Shown piece after piece: positions 25,243-34,763 of a stretch of DNA of 64,000 nucleotides. A program made the translations under genes and the position numbers. Where the stretch lies: the NCBI GenBank assembly GCA_963744275.1, contig CAVUSX010000017.1, positions 124,001 to 188,000 of the forward strand. Reading direction: 5' to 3'. Within the stretch, counting starts at the first letter, position 1. Every line of letters starts with the position of its first letter. The DNA is from VAZQ01 sp963744275 (GTDB lineage: Bacteria > Pseudomonadota > Alphaproteobacteria > Rhizobiales > Xanthobacteraceae). The notes below the pieces were generated by a model. The model saw only the letters and a list, made by a program, of their open reading frames with translations, was not told the origin of the DNA and did not search any database.

Positions 25243-27441
25243 ATGGACCGCCTCACCGCTTCCAAGCTCACCCGCCGCCATTTTATCGTCACCGCCGCGA
25301 CCGCGGCCGGCGGCTTCGCCATCGGGTTTGGTATCGCGCCGCGCACCGCGCGGGCCGCCACCGTGCTGGCGCAGCCCTGGAACGACGACCACGCCCATGA
25401 CCCGAACGAGATCGACGCCTGGATCGCGATCGATCCCGACGATTCCATCCTGATCCGCTATCAGCGCGCCGAGATGGGGCAGGGCAGCATGACGGCGCTG
25501 CCGATGATGATCGCCGAGGAGCTGCAGTGCGATTGGTCGAAGGTGCGGATCGAATATGCCTCCGCCAACCGCAACGGCCCCGAGAAAAAGGTCTATGGCG
25601 ACATGTTCTCGAACGGCAGCCGCTCGGTGCGCGCCTCGCAGAAGCGGGTGCAGCAGGTCGGCGCCAGCGCGCGCGAGCGCCTGATCACGGCCGCCGCGGC
25701 CCGCTGGAACGTGCCGGCGAGCGAGTGCACGGCCGCCGCGAGCGTGGTGACCCACGGTCCCTCCGGCCGCACCCTGCGCTACGGCGAGGTGGCGCCCGAT
25801 GCCGCCAAGGTCGTGCTCGCCAAGGAGCCGGCGATCAAGACGCCCGACAAGTTCACCTTCATCGGCAAGCCGATGCCGCGCATCGACGTGGTCCACAAGA
25901 TCGACGGATCGGCCAAGTTCGGGATCGACGCGCAGATTCCCGGCATGGTGTTCGCCGCCATCAATGCCTGCCCGGTGCCGGGCGGCAAGCTCAAGAGCGT
26001 CGACGAATTGCCGGCCGCCGGCGCCCCCGGCGTGCTCAAGGTCGTGCGGCTCGACGACGCGGTGGCGGTGGTCGCGACCGGCAGCTACTGGCGCGCCAAG
26101 CAGGCGCTGGCGCGGCTGCAGCCCGAATGGGATGTCGGCGCGGCCGGCGCGGTCGACAGCGAGATGCTCTCGAGGACGTTCCGCGCGGCGCTCAGCGAGC
26201 CCATGCTGACCGCGCGCAACGACGGCGATTTCGACAAGGGCATCGCGGGCGCCGCCAAGACCTTCGAGGCCGTCTACGAGACGCCCTACCTGTCGCATTC
26301 GCCGATGGAGCCGATGAATGCGACCGTGCATCTGCAGCCCGACCGGCTCGATGTCTGGTTCGGGACGCAGGCGGCGGACTCCGCGCTCACGGCGGCGGCC
26401 CGCGCTGCGGGCCTCAAACCCGAGCAGGTCTACATCCACAACGCCTTCGTGGGCGGCGGTTTCGGCCGGCGCGACGCCAACGACGAGCTCGCGCAGGCGA
26501 TCGCCATCGCCAAGGTGGTGCAGCGGCCGGTCAAGCTGGTCTGGACGCGCGAGGAGGATACCCGCCAGGACAAGTTCCGTCCCCATGCGGTGGTCGCCTT
26601 CAAGGCCGGCGTCGGTGCGGACGGAATGCCGACCGCCTGGTCGATGCGCGTCGTCACCTCTTCGATCCTCCAGACCGTCGGGCGGCCGCTTCCTCCCGGC
26701 AAGCCCGAGCCGATGGCGGTCGCCGGATTGGCCGACAACGGCTACGCCGTGCCGAACATGCGGGTCGAGGCGCTGCACAAGAACACGCACCTGCCGGTGT
26801 GGTTCTGGCGCGCCCCCGGTGCGAACCAGCACGTCTTCGCGATCGAGAGCTTCCTCGACGAGATGGGCGCGGCGGCCGGGCTCGATCCCTACCAGATGCG
26901 GCGCAAGCTGCTCGAAGGGAAGCCCGACTGGCTCAAGGTGCTGGACACCGCGGCCGAGAAGGGCGACTGGGGCAAGCCGCTGCCGCACGGCAGCGGCCGC
27001 GGCATCGCCATCTGCGAGGATACCGACAGCCTCTGCGCGCAGGTCGCCGAGGTGACCGTCAAGCCGAACGGCGACGTGAAGGTCGATCGCGTCACCGTCG
27101 CGCTCGATACCCGCTACATGGTCAATCCGCTCACCATCGCCGAGCAGTGCGAGGGCGCGGTGATCTTCGGGTTGAGCGCTGCGCTCTACGGCAAGATCAC
27201 CATCAAGGACGGCATCCCGGTGCAGGGCAACTTCGACACCTACCGCATGGTGCGGCTGGCGGAGGCGCCGAAGATCGACGTGCATCTGGTGCCGAGCGGC
27301 GGCAAGGTCTGGGGCGGCGCCGGCGAGCCCGCAACGCCGCCGATCGCCGCCGCGGTCGCGAACGCGATCTTCGCGGTGACCGGCAAGCGCATTCGCACCT
27401 TGCCGATCATCGATCACGATCTGTCCTACAAATCGACCTGA
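25243..27441 (+). CDS. iorB: molybdopterin-binding subunit of an isoquinoline-oxidoreductase-type hydroxylase
   Basis: 732 residues. A twin-Arg-type leader (LTRRHFIVTAATAAGGFAI) implies Tat export of the folded, cofactor-loaded complex. Family segments: RAEMGQGSMTALPMMIAEEL, HNAFVGGGFGRRDANDE, WFWRAPGANQHVFAIESFLDE, CEGAVIFGLSAALYG and the C-terminal WGGAGEPATPPIAAAV with the Glu that is catalytic in the family. The substrate may be an aldehyde or N-heterocycle. Preceded by GGGAGGAAA; followed by a tri-haem cytochrome gene. The Mo cofactor links it to the molybdenum locus at 44-51 kb. Confidence 0.9.
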   Translation: MDRLTASKLTRRHFIVTAATAAGGFAIGFGIAPRTARAATVLAQPWNDDHAHDPNEIDAWIAIDPDDSILIRYQRAEMGQGSMTALPMMIAEELQCDWSKVRIEYASANRNGPEKKVYGDMFSNGSRSVRASQKRVQQVGASARERLITAAAARWNVPASECTAAASVVTHGPSGRTLRYGEVAPDAAKVVLAKEPAIKTPDKFTFIGKPMPRIDVVHKIDGSAKFGIDAQIPGMVFAAINACPVPGGKLKSVDELPAAGAPGVLKVVRLDDAVAVVATGSYWRAKQALARLQPEWDVGAAGAVDSEMLSRTFRAALSEPMLTARNDGDFDKGIAGAAKTFEAVYETPYLSHSPMEPMNATVHLQPDRLDVWFGTQAADSALTAAARAAGLKPEQVYIHNAFVGGGFGRRDANDELAQAIAIAKVVQRPVKLVWTREEDTRQDKFRPHAVVAFKAGVGADGMPTAWSMRVVTSSILQTVGRPLPPGKPEPMAVAGLADNGYAVPNMRVEALHKNTHLPVWFWRAPGANQHVFAIESFLDEMGAAAGLDPYQMRRKLLEGKPDWLKVLDTAAEKGDWGKPLPHGSGRGIAICEDTDSLCAQVAEVTVKPNGDVKVDRVTVALDTRYMVNPLTIAEQCEGAVIFGLSAALYGKITIKDGIPVQGNFDTYRMVRLAEAPKIDVHLVPSGGKVWGGAGEPATPPIAAAVANAIFAVTGKRIRTLPIIDHDLSYKST

Positions 27442-27470
27442 ACACGGCGCCATCGCGGCCCGAGGTGCCG

Positions 27471-27507
27471 GAACGGGATGACGTTTGCTCAAGTCGTCAT
27501 CCCGTTC
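27471..27507. repeat. 13-bp-armed hairpin between iorB and the cytochrome gene
   Basis: GAACGGGATGACG (27471-27483) and its reverse complement (27495-27507) enclose an 11-base loop. No T-tract follows, so it looks more like an mRNA stability or attenuation stem than a strong terminator. Confidence 0.55.
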
Positions 27508-27590
27508 TGTGACATCGGTGCACGCTTCGCTCGGCATCGTGCGCCGAGGCTGGTGCGAAAAACGTGGTTCGAAAGATCTGGGGCGAATTC

Positions 27591-28883
27591 ATGAGCCGGA
27601 CCAAGCTTCTCGCCGCGGCGCTTCTGGTCTTGAGCGCGAGCACGGGCGCGCATGCACAAGGCGCCGAGGCGCCCGCCGGCAAAGGTGAGTATCTGGCCCG
27701 CGCCGGCGATTGCATCGCCTGTCATTCGGTGCGCGGCGGCAAGGCCTTTGCCGGCGGCCTGCGCATGGGAACCCCCATGGGGGCGATCTATTCGACCAAC
27801 ATCACGCCCGATCCCGACACCGGCATCGGCGATTATTCGCTCGCGGACTTCGATCGCGCGGTGCGCTCGGGCATTGCCAAGGACGGGCACCACCTCTATC
27901 CGGCGATGCCCTATCCGTCCTATGCGAAGATCAGCAACGAGGACGTCCAGGCGCTCTACACTTTTTTCATGAAGGACGTGCCACCGGTCAAGCAGGCGAA
28001 CAAGCCGAACGAGATTGCATGGTACCTCAGCCCGCGCTGGCCATTGGCGATCTGGAACACGGTTTTTGCGCGCTCCGGCCCCTATGAGCCGCGTGCGGGT
28101 CGCGATGCTGCCTGGAACCGCGGTGCCTATCTGGTCGAGGGGCTGGGCCATTGCGGCGCCTGCCACTCGCCGCGCGGTTGGGCATTTCAGGAAAAAGCGC
28201 TCGACGACGGAAGCAGCGCCTATCTGCGCGGCGCGGAGCTCGATGCCTGGTCGGCGCCGAACCTGCGCGGCGACCTGCGCACCGGGCTGGGCGGATGGTC
28301 GCAGGACGATCTCGCAGCGTTCCTCAAGAGCGGCCACAACGACAAGGGTGTAGCCTTCGGCTCGATGCTCGACGTGGTCAACAACAGTACGCCCTATCTC
28401 TCCGACCAGGATATCGGCGCGATGGCGTCGTTCATCAAGTCGCTGCCGGCGACGGAGTCGCAGGCGCAATTCGTCTATGACGATGCCGCAACCAAGACGC
28501 TCGAGGCCGGCAAGCCGCAGCAGCCGGGCGCCGCGATCTATCTCGGCGCCTGCGCCGCCTGCCACGGTATGGACGGCAAGGGCCAGGCTCCGTTCATTCC
28601 GCCGCTCGCCGGCAATCCCGCCGTGCTCGACGCCGATCCGTCATCGCTCGTCAATCTGGTGCTGAACGGGGCCGACCCGCTGGTGGTGAAGGGCGTTCCC
28701 GACGCCTATCGCATGCCGCAATTCCGCATCCAGCTCAACGACAAGTCGATCGGCCAAGTGCTGAGCTTCGTGCGCGGCGCCTGGGGCAACGGCGCCACGG
28801 CGGTGTCGACCGAGCAGGTCGCAAAGCTGCGCCCCGTCACCGATCCGAGCAGCGATCGCGTCATCGTGCTGAAGATGCGGTAG
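27591..28883 (+). CDS. tri-haem cytochrome c, dehydrogenase electron-transfer subunit
   Basis: 430 residues with signal peptide (LLAAALLVLSASTGAHAQ) and three haem motifs: CIACH at 41-45, CGACH near 187 and CAACH near 320. Each has a distal Met candidate (for example PAMPYPSY, YRMPQF). The arrangement is that of AdhB-type cytochrome subunits of membrane alcohol or aldehyde dehydrogenases and of the IorAB-associated cytochrome. It would accept electrons from IorAB in the periplasm. ATG at 27591 directly precedes the signal core. Confidence 0.9.
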   Translation: MSRTKLLAAALLVLSASTGAHAQGAEAPAGKGEYLARAGDCIACHSVRGGKAFAGGLRMGTPMGAIYSTNITPDPDTGIGDYSLADFDRAVRSGIAKDGHHLYPAMPYPSYAKISNEDVQALYTFFMKDVPPVKQANKPNEIAWYLSPRWPLAIWNTVFARSGPYEPRAGRDAAWNRGAYLVEGLGHCGACHSPRGWAFQEKALDDGSSAYLRGAELDAWSAPNLRGDLRTGLGGWSQDDLAAFLKSGHNDKGVAFGSMLDVVNNSTPYLSDQDIGAMASFIKSLPATESQAQFVYDDAATKTLEAGKPQQPGAAIYLGACAACHGMDGKGQAPFIPPLAGNPAVLDADPSSLVNLVLNGADPLVVKGVPDAYRMPQFRIQLNDKSIGQVLSFVRGAWGNGATAVSTEQVAKLRPVTDPSSDRVIVLKMR

Positions 28884-28935
28884 CTGCTCCGCCGTCTCGA
28901 CCAAGGGGAGCGCCGTTGAGAAACGGGAGGCGATC

Positions 28936-29859
28936 ATGAGCGTGCAGCGGCTGGGCTTCTGCTTCTCGGCGGCGTTGTTGGCCGCGATGGCAATGCCTGC
29001 CTTCGCTCAAACGGCGTCGCCTTTGGCGGGCAGCAAGCAAGGCACCACGTCCATTCCTGAGTTTTCCGGAATGTGGGTGCATCCCTATTTTCCCGGCGTC
29101 GAGCCGCCGGCATCGGGGCCGGGCCCGATCTTCAACAGATTGCATCGCGCGAACGGGGGAGGCGCTGGTAAGTTTGTCGGTGACTTCACCAATCCGATCT
29201 TGAAGCCCGGGGCGGCGGCGATCGTAAAAAAGCACGGGGAGACCTCGTTGGCCAATATGACCTTCCCAACTCCGAGCAACCGGTGCTGGCCCTCCGGGGT
29301 GCCTTACATTTTTTTCCAGCCCGGCGTGCAAGTGCTGCAACAGCCGCACCAGATCGTTTTCATTTACCTGCGGGGTCCTGAATTCCGCCATGTGCGCCTG
29401 AACGAAACTCATCCGGCCGGCGTGACGCCATCCTGGTACGGGGATTCCGTGGGCCATTACGAAGGTGATACGCTGGTGGTCGATACCGTCGCGGTCAAAG
29501 CCGACCGGCCTTTCGCCATGGTCGATATGTACGGCACCCCGTTCAGCCCGGCGCTGCACGTCGTCGAGCGCTATCGGATGATTGACTATGCGGAGGCCCA
29601 GGCGGCGGTCGCGCGCAATCTCAAAGAGAATATTCGCGTTCCTGACACTGCCTCCGATCTCTCCTACCGCGGCAAGCGCCTGCAGGTTGTTTTCACGGTG
29701 GAGGACGACGGCGTCTTTACGGTGCCCTGGTCGGGGGTCGTCACTTACGAGCGCCCCGCGATGGAATGGCCGGAAATCGTCTGCTCGGAAAATCCGTTCG
29801 AGTTCTTCGCCGGGAAAGCCCAAGCGTACGTTCCGACGGCGAGCAAGCCGGATTTCTAA
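28936..29859 (+). CDS. secreted protein with GDSVGHYEGDTLVVDT motif
   Basis: 307 residues; signal peptide ends at MPAFAQ; preceded by GGGAGG. The block PSWYGDSVGHYEGDTLVVDT, together with HVVERYRMIDY and a C-terminal ECxE-like EIVCSE, marks a widespread but uncharacterised exported family in soil proteobacteria and acidobacteria (recalled). It follows the cytochrome gene by 52 bases, so it is probably part of that operon. No catalytic motif recognised. Confidence 0.75.
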   Translation: MSVQRLGFCFSAALLAAMAMPAFAQTASPLAGSKQGTTSIPEFSGMWVHPYFPGVEPPASGPGPIFNRLHRANGGGAGKFVGDFTNPILKPGAAAIVKKHGETSLANMTFPTPSNRCWPSGVPYIFFQPGVQVLQQPHQIVFIYLRGPEFRHVRLNETHPAGVTPSWYGDSVGHYEGDTLVVDTVAVKADRPFAMVDMYGTPFSPALHVVERYRMIDYAEAQAAVARNLKENIRVPDTASDLSYRGKRLQVVFTVEDDGVFTVPWSGVVTYERPAMEWPEIVCSENPFEFFAGKAQAYVPTASKPDF

Positions 29860-29931
29860 AGCGCTGAGCAGCCCGCCTCGGATCGCGGGGCATCGTTCGG
29901 CGCTGCGCGGCGCGCAAGACGGGGGAACGCC

Positions 29932-30768
29932 ATGGGTTACCGGAGCTCGGTCGTCGCGGTCGCGGCGCTGCTGTGCGTGTCGATGGCCGCCAGGGCGGAA
30001 GAGCCGAATAAATACTCGGCCTGGGAGGGCCTGTGGGGCCGCGGAAGCCCGCCCGGATCCTGGGATCCGAGCAAGCCGCCGGGTCCCGGGCAGCAAGCGC
30101 CGCTGACCCCCGAATACCAAGCCGTTTATGAGGCGAACCTCGCCAAGGCGAAGGCCGGTATTGCGTTCGATCCCAAGTACACCTGCGGGCCGGTCGGGAT
30201 GCCCCGGGTCATGACCCTGGGCGCGCCGATGGAGTTCATCGTCAAGCCGACCGTCGTCTATATGCTGCTGGAGTCGACCAGTCCGCTCCGGCGCATCTAT
30301 ACCGACGGGCGCGCCTGGCCCAAGGATATCGACCCGAGCTATGTCGGCTATTCCATCGGCAAGTGGCTCGATCCGGACAGTGCTGGGACCTACCGCACGC
30401 TCGAGATCGAGACCCGCGCCCTCAAGGGTCTGCGCCTGATGGACAACAGCGGCATCCCGCTCGCCTCCGACGGCGAGACCGTCGTCAAGGAAAGGCTCTC
30501 CCTCGACAAAGCCGACCCCGACATCATGCACAACGAGATCACCACCGCCGATCATGCTTTCACCCAGCCCTGGACGGTGTCGCGCTTCTATAAGCGCGTG
30601 CATGACGCCAGGCCGCAGGAGGACAATTGCGCCGAGGAAAACCGCATGATCGCGATCGGCGGCCGGATGTATCTCGAGGATTCGGAGGGCTATCTGATGC
30701 CGCTCCAGAAGGACGAGCCGCCGCCGGACCCGAGATTGTTCCAGAAATATTTCGGCCCCAAGAAATGA
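29932..30768 (+). CDS. secreted protein related to the preceding gene's family
   Basis: 278 residues with signal peptide (VVAVAALLCVSMAARAEE). YTCGPVGMPRVMTLG, KPTVVYMLLESTSPLRRIYTDGR and YSIGKWLDPDSAGTYRTLEIET parallel, in order, the CWPSGVP, QPHQIVFIY and GDSVGHYEGDTLVVDT blocks of the 28936 protein, so the two are probably distant paralogues. It shares strand and spacing (72 bases). C-terminal NCAEENR resembles the other's ECxEN end. Function unknown. Confidence 0.75.
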   Translation: MGYRSSVVAVAALLCVSMAARAEEPNKYSAWEGLWGRGSPPGSWDPSKPPGPGQQAPLTPEYQAVYEANLAKAKAGIAFDPKYTCGPVGMPRVMTLGAPMEFIVKPTVVYMLLESTSPLRRIYTDGRAWPKDIDPSYVGYSIGKWLDPDSAGTYRTLEIETRALKGLRLMDNSGIPLASDGETVVKERLSLDKADPDIMHNEITTADHAFTQPWTVSRFYKRVHDARPQEDNCAEENRMIAIGGRMYLEDSEGYLMPLQKDEPPPDPRLFQKYFGPKK

Positions 30769-30799
30769 TCATGCGGTGCGGACGCGCAGCGTTCCGCCG

Positions 30800-31739
30800 T
30801 CAAGACCGTTTGAACGAGTTGTAGGCGTTGCGGATGAAATTGACCGAGTCCCGCTCGTCGCCGGCCCACTTGGCATCGAGGTCCGCAAAGGGCTTGGCCG
30901 CCACCGCCTCCTCCTCGGTCATGCCCTTGCCGACCATGGCCGCCATGCGGTCGCGCGCCGTCGCCAGCATGTCGCGGAACTCGGCCACCTGCGCCTTGCC
31001 GGCCACGGCGCCGCCGCGGCTCGAGGCGATCTTGGTCTCGGCATTCGCCAGCTTGAGGAAGGCCTCGTTGGCGCGGACCATGCCGCGGATGTCGCCGCCG
31101 TTGGCGTAGTCGATCATCGGATAGCGGCTGTTGTTGTAGAAGAGATCACCCGTGAAGATGACGTTGGCATCCGCAAGATGGATCCAGCTGTCGCCGTCGG
31201 TATGGGCGTTGGTGGCATGGGTGAGGAGGGCGCTGCGGCCACGGACCTCCACGGTCTTGGTCCCGCCCACATAGGTCTCGGTCGGGATCGCGTCCGCTTG
31301 CGCCGGCGGGCTCTTGTTGTAGTTGAGGCCGTTGGTGGTGCCGGCGAGCAGGCGGACCCGCACATTGTCCTGCGCCACCACGATGGCGCCGTCGCGATGG
31401 AACGGCGCATTGCCGCCGGTCTGCTCGCCATGGAAATGGGTGTCGACCAGATACTTGATCGGGAAGATTCGAGCTCTCGGTGATGGCGGCCTTGATCTTG
31501 TCATGCAGCGGCGCGAGCTCGGCGTCCACCATGATGATGCCGTCGTCGCCGATCACGACCAGGATGTTGCCGCCCAGGCCTTCGAGCATGTAGGTCTTGC
31601 GGCCGAGATCGGTGGTCTTGATCTGCGCCAGCGAAGGATCGGGCCGCTGCGCCCGGGCGGCGCCGGCCGCGAGCACCGTTGCGGCGGTCAGCTGCGCCAG
31701 GGCGATCCGACGGTTGATCCGATCATTGATCAGGGTCAT
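30800..31739 (-). pseudogene. MBL-fold hydrolase with frameshift and lost zinc ligands
   Basis: The N-terminal half starts at ATG 31739 with a twin-Arg-like leader (NRRIALAQLTAATVLAAGA) and reads to about 31460. The rest reads in another frame to the stop at 30800. Removing one G at 31460 joins them as LPIKYLVDTHFHGEQTGG. The metal site is also degenerate: HxHxEQ where the family has HxHxDH, and SSRGGAVAGKA where GHG is expected; the AHTDGD segment is kept. The combination suggests a non-zinc or dying protein even if the frameshift is a sequencing error. Confidence 0.75.
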
Positions 31740-31821
31740 CGGCGTCCTCCATGATGATTTGCCGGCGGCGCAATCCATCGAATTGCGCCGCGCCATGTCC
31801 GCCCCGCCGGTCGCCCGCCTT

Positions 31822-33891
31822 TCAGTCCAGCGGCTGGATGTGCACCAGCCAGCCGTCGTGGTCCACGAACCAGACCGAGACCGGGCTGGTGGAATTGTCG
31901 ATCCAGGACTCGCGGTCCATGGCGAAGGGCTCGGGCAGGGTGTAGGTGGTGAACTGCTCGGTCTTGGGATCGAAGCGCAGATAGTGGCCGCCGTTGAGCT
32001 CGCCGGCCCACACCTCGCCGTTCTTGTCGGCCTTGGCGGTGTAGAGCGAGGTGTAGGGCGTCGGCAGCGGATACTCGTGCACCAGCTTGGTGGCGATGTC
32101 GAACTTGATCAGCGAGCCGCCGCGGCCGGCCGCCCAGTAATTGCCGGCGGCATCGAACTCGCCGCGGGCGGGGCCTGAATCCGGGCTGGTGTCGGGCTCG
32201 AACACCTGGCCGGTCTTGCGGTCGTAGATCACCATGCCGTCCTTGGGCCAGGCGCCGCCGCCGAAATAGCGATGGTCGAAGCTCATGGCGCTGCCATAGG
32301 TGGAGGCGAACTTCTTGGTCTTGACCGCCTCCATCTTGCTTCCATCGACGCCATTGATGCGGGCGACCTCGCCCTCGCGGCAGCGCCAGATGTTGCCCTC
32401 GTCGTCGAGCGCGTAATTGCCGCCCATGGGCGAGTTGACGGGCTCCTGGACGTTCCAGTGCACGCGCTTGAAGTCCTTCATATCGGGCTGGAGCGTCCAG
32501 ATGTTGTGCGCCCAGTTCTCGGAGCCCCAGATCGCGCCCTTCTGGTCGACGAAGATCCAGTGCGTGCCCGGCTCCGAGCCGGCTGCCGGCAACGGCACGT
32601 GAAATTCCTCGACATGCCCGTTGGCGGGATCGAGCCGGCCCACATAGGAGCTGCGGTGGGTCGAGTACCAGACCCGGCCCTGGGCATCGCCGGCGGTGTC
32701 GTGGGCCGAGACCTCGAGCCGTGGCAGCTCGTATTCGGTGACGACCACATTGGTCTGCCGTCCCTGCGGGCGCGGCTGCACCACGAAGTTCGGATCCTTG
32801 GAATCCGGACCGCGCGCGGTCGCCAGCCAATGCGCGAAGCTCTTTTCCTCGGCCGGCGTCAGGCGGCCGGGATTGCGGATGTTGATCAAGGTCGAGCCGG
32901 CGCCGTGGGTCATGCGGTAGACGATCTTGGACCAGCCGGCCTCGTCATAGTGGTTGCGGAAGATCTGCTGATATTCGTGGCAGAAGTTGCAATAGACCGT
33001 GAGCGTCTTCTTGTCCTGGCCGGTGCCGGGCAGGTTCTGCAGCCATTCCGATCCGGTGAGCTGCGCCTCGATCTCCGGGAAGGGCGGCAGGAACTCGCCC
33101 GCCGTCACCCGCAGGAGCGTGATGTCCTCGAGCTTGTCGGCGCCCTTGATCTCCACCTTCTCCTTCGACCACGGATAGAACTCCTTCGGCTTGGCGACGC
33201 GCAGCGTATAGGCGCCGGGCGCGACCTGCGGGAATTCATAGTGGCCGTCGGCGTGGCTGTAAACCGTGGTGCGGATCGCGGATTTGTCGGCGATCAGCTG
33301 CACCATGATGCCTTCGATCGGCTCGCCGCGGGCATTCTTGACCATGCCCTTGGGCCCGCCGGTGAGCGCCCCATAGAGCGATTGCGCGGGTGCCGCGGCG
33401 GCGTCCTTGTAGCGCGGGTTCGGCGGCGGCGCGTCGGAGTTCCAGCAGCACTTCTCGTCGTGCAGCCAGCTCACCAGGTCGTTCAGGTCGGCATCGTTCA
33501 AGGCGTATTTGTAGGCCGCCATATTGGCGCTGCCGTTGCGGATCTGGTCCTTGACGGTCTCGTCGCTGACGGGCGCGCCGGTGACGAGCGTAGTGCGCTT
33601 GAACAGGCCGGCGAGCTTGGGGGCGCCGCCTTCCGCCAGCTCGTTGTGGCAGATCCAGCATTTGTAGTAGTAGATCTCCTGGCCGCGGGCCGGACCGCTC
33701 TGCGCGGCTTTCCTGAACTCGTAGATCTCGAGGGCGCGCTGATTGTAGTCCTTGGCGGGCTCCGCCGGCTGGGTCGGCGAAGCGGCGCGTTGCGGCGCCT
33801 GCTGCTGGGCCGAGACCCCCGCCACCGCGCCCATGCTGGCGAGCGCGATCGTGGCGGCGGCGAGAATCCAGTTTTTCATGTTCGAGCGCAT
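31822..33891 (-). CDS. cytochrome c / beta-propeller (virginiamycin-B-lyase-like) fusion
   Basis: 689 residues. Signal peptide (WILAAATIALASMGAVAG), a cytochrome c-like domain with CWICH, a carboxypeptidase-regulatory-type beta sandwich (GEPIEGIMVQLIADK to YTLRVAKP), a second CNFCH segment, then a C-terminal Vgb-like propeller with repeated GRVWYSTHRS, GAIWGSENW, GNIWRCREG, GNYWAAGRG, GEVWAGELNG units. Start at 33891 follows GGGAGGTGAC. Periplasmic oxidoreductase or electron-linked lyase; reaction unknown. Homologues with this fusion occur in aromatic-degrading soil bacteria (memory). Confidence 0.85.
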   Translation of the reverse strand: MRSNMKNWILAAATIALASMGAVAGVSAQQQAPQRAASPTQPAEPAKDYNQRALEIYEFRKAAQSGPARGQEIYYYKCWICHNELAEGGAPKLAGLFKRTTLVTGAPVSDETVKDQIRNGSANMAAYKYALNDADLNDLVSWLHDEKCCWNSDAPPPNPRYKDAAAAPAQSLYGALTGGPKGMVKNARGEPIEGIMVQLIADKSAIRTTVYSHADGHYEFPQVAPGAYTLRVAKPKEFYPWSKEKVEIKGADKLEDITLLRVTAGEFLPPFPEIEAQLTGSEWLQNLPGTGQDKKTLTVYCNFCHEYQQIFRNHYDEAGWSKIVYRMTHGAGSTLINIRNPGRLTPAEEKSFAHWLATARGPDSKDPNFVVQPRPQGRQTNVVVTEYELPRLEVSAHDTAGDAQGRVWYSTHRSSYVGRLDPANGHVEEFHVPLPAAGSEPGTHWIFVDQKGAIWGSENWAHNIWTLQPDMKDFKRVHWNVQEPVNSPMGGNYALDDEGNIWRCREGEVARINGVDGSKMEAVKTKKFASTYGSAMSFDHRYFGGGAWPKDGMVIYDRKTGQVFEPDTSPDSGPARGEFDAAGNYWAAGRGGSLIKFDIATKLVHEYPLPTPYTSLYTAKADKNGEVWAGELNGGHYLRFDPKTEQFTTYTLPEPFAMDRESWIDNSTSPVSVWFVDHDGWLVHIQPLD

Positions 33892-34043
33892 GTCACCTCC
33901 CGTGCTTTCTCGAGTGTCGCTTTGGCGCCATGTTAGCGCAGGCACGGGCGATTACCAAGGCAGCCGCGGCCGCGCAGACGGGCCGGCGTCGCCGACCGGA
34001 GCGACACCTCAGGACCGCGGGTCCCCGGACCACGGCGGTCGAA

Positions 34044-34763
34044 TCAGGCGGCGGGCTGCGCTCCGATGAGCCGATCGGACAGCGACTTGACCGTCCAATA
34101 GCACTCGCAGGCGCTTTCCTGCAGCGCCTCGAGATCGAGCACGCGGATGTTTCCGCGCTTGTATCTGATGAGGCCGGCCTGTTGCAGGGTATTGGCCACG
34201 ATCGACACGCTGGTGCGGCGCACACCGAGCATCTGGGCGATGAACTCCTGGGTGAGCGGGAGGTCGTCGCTGCCGATCAGGTCGCGGCAGCGCAGGAGCC
34301 AACGCGAGAGGCGCGCCTCGATGGTGTGGATGGCATTGCAGGCGGCAGATTGTTGCGATTGCGCCAGCAGGACCTGCTCGTGCCTGATGAGGGTGGTGCG
34401 AAAGGCAACGCTCTCCTCGGCCAGGCGACGGACATGATCCACATCGATGACCGATGCCGCTCCGGCGATCTGGACGATCGCCCGGCCGATCGAGATTTTC
34501 GTATCGAGAGCGGATAGGCCCCCGACCACGCCTTCGCGACCGATCATGGCGGCTTCGATCATCTCGCCCGACGACAGCTCCACCACCAGCGAAACGACCC
34601 CGGAATGAGGAAAGAAGACGCGGCTGATGGTATCGCCGGCCTCGAACAGGATCATCTCTTGCGGAAGCTCGATCGACCGAAGATGCGGCAGCAGCTGATC
34701 GCGGTCCGCCGCCGCCAGGGCGGCCAGGACGCGATTCGACGCGTGGGGATTGGGTGATGCCAT
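34044..34763 (-). CDS. Crp/Fnr-family regulator
   Basis: 239 residues. N-terminal cyclic-nucleotide-binding-like beta roll (LFEAGDTISRVFFPHSGVVSL), dimer helix, and a C-terminal winged helix (LTQEFIAQMLGVRRTSVSIVANTLQQAGLI). There is no Fnr-type Cys cluster. Start at 34763 follows AGGAGCG. It is divergent in sense from nothing nearby and lies 152 bases downstream-side of the cytochrome fusion gene on the same strand order, so its targets cannot be inferred. Confidence 0.85.
   Translation of the reverse strand: MASPNPHASNRVLAALAAADRDQLLPHLRSIELPQEMILFEAGDTISRVFFPHSGVVSLVVELSSGEMIEAAMIGREGVVGGLSALDTKISIGRAIVQIAGAASVIDVDHVRRLAEESVAFRTTLIRHEQVLLAQSQQSAACNAIHTIEARLSRWLLRCRDLIGSDDLPLTQEFIAQMLGVRRTSVSIVANTLQQAGLIRYKRGNIRVLDLEALQESACECYWTVKSLSDRLIGAQPAA

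Noticed and set aside
24739..27537. 932-codon open frame on the minus strand
   Set aside because: Antisense to iorA and iorB, whose cofactor motifs are unambiguous.
32272..33936. 554-codon open frame on the plus strand
   Set aside because: Antisense to the cytochrome/propeller fusion, which has a signal peptide, haem motifs and a good ribosome site.
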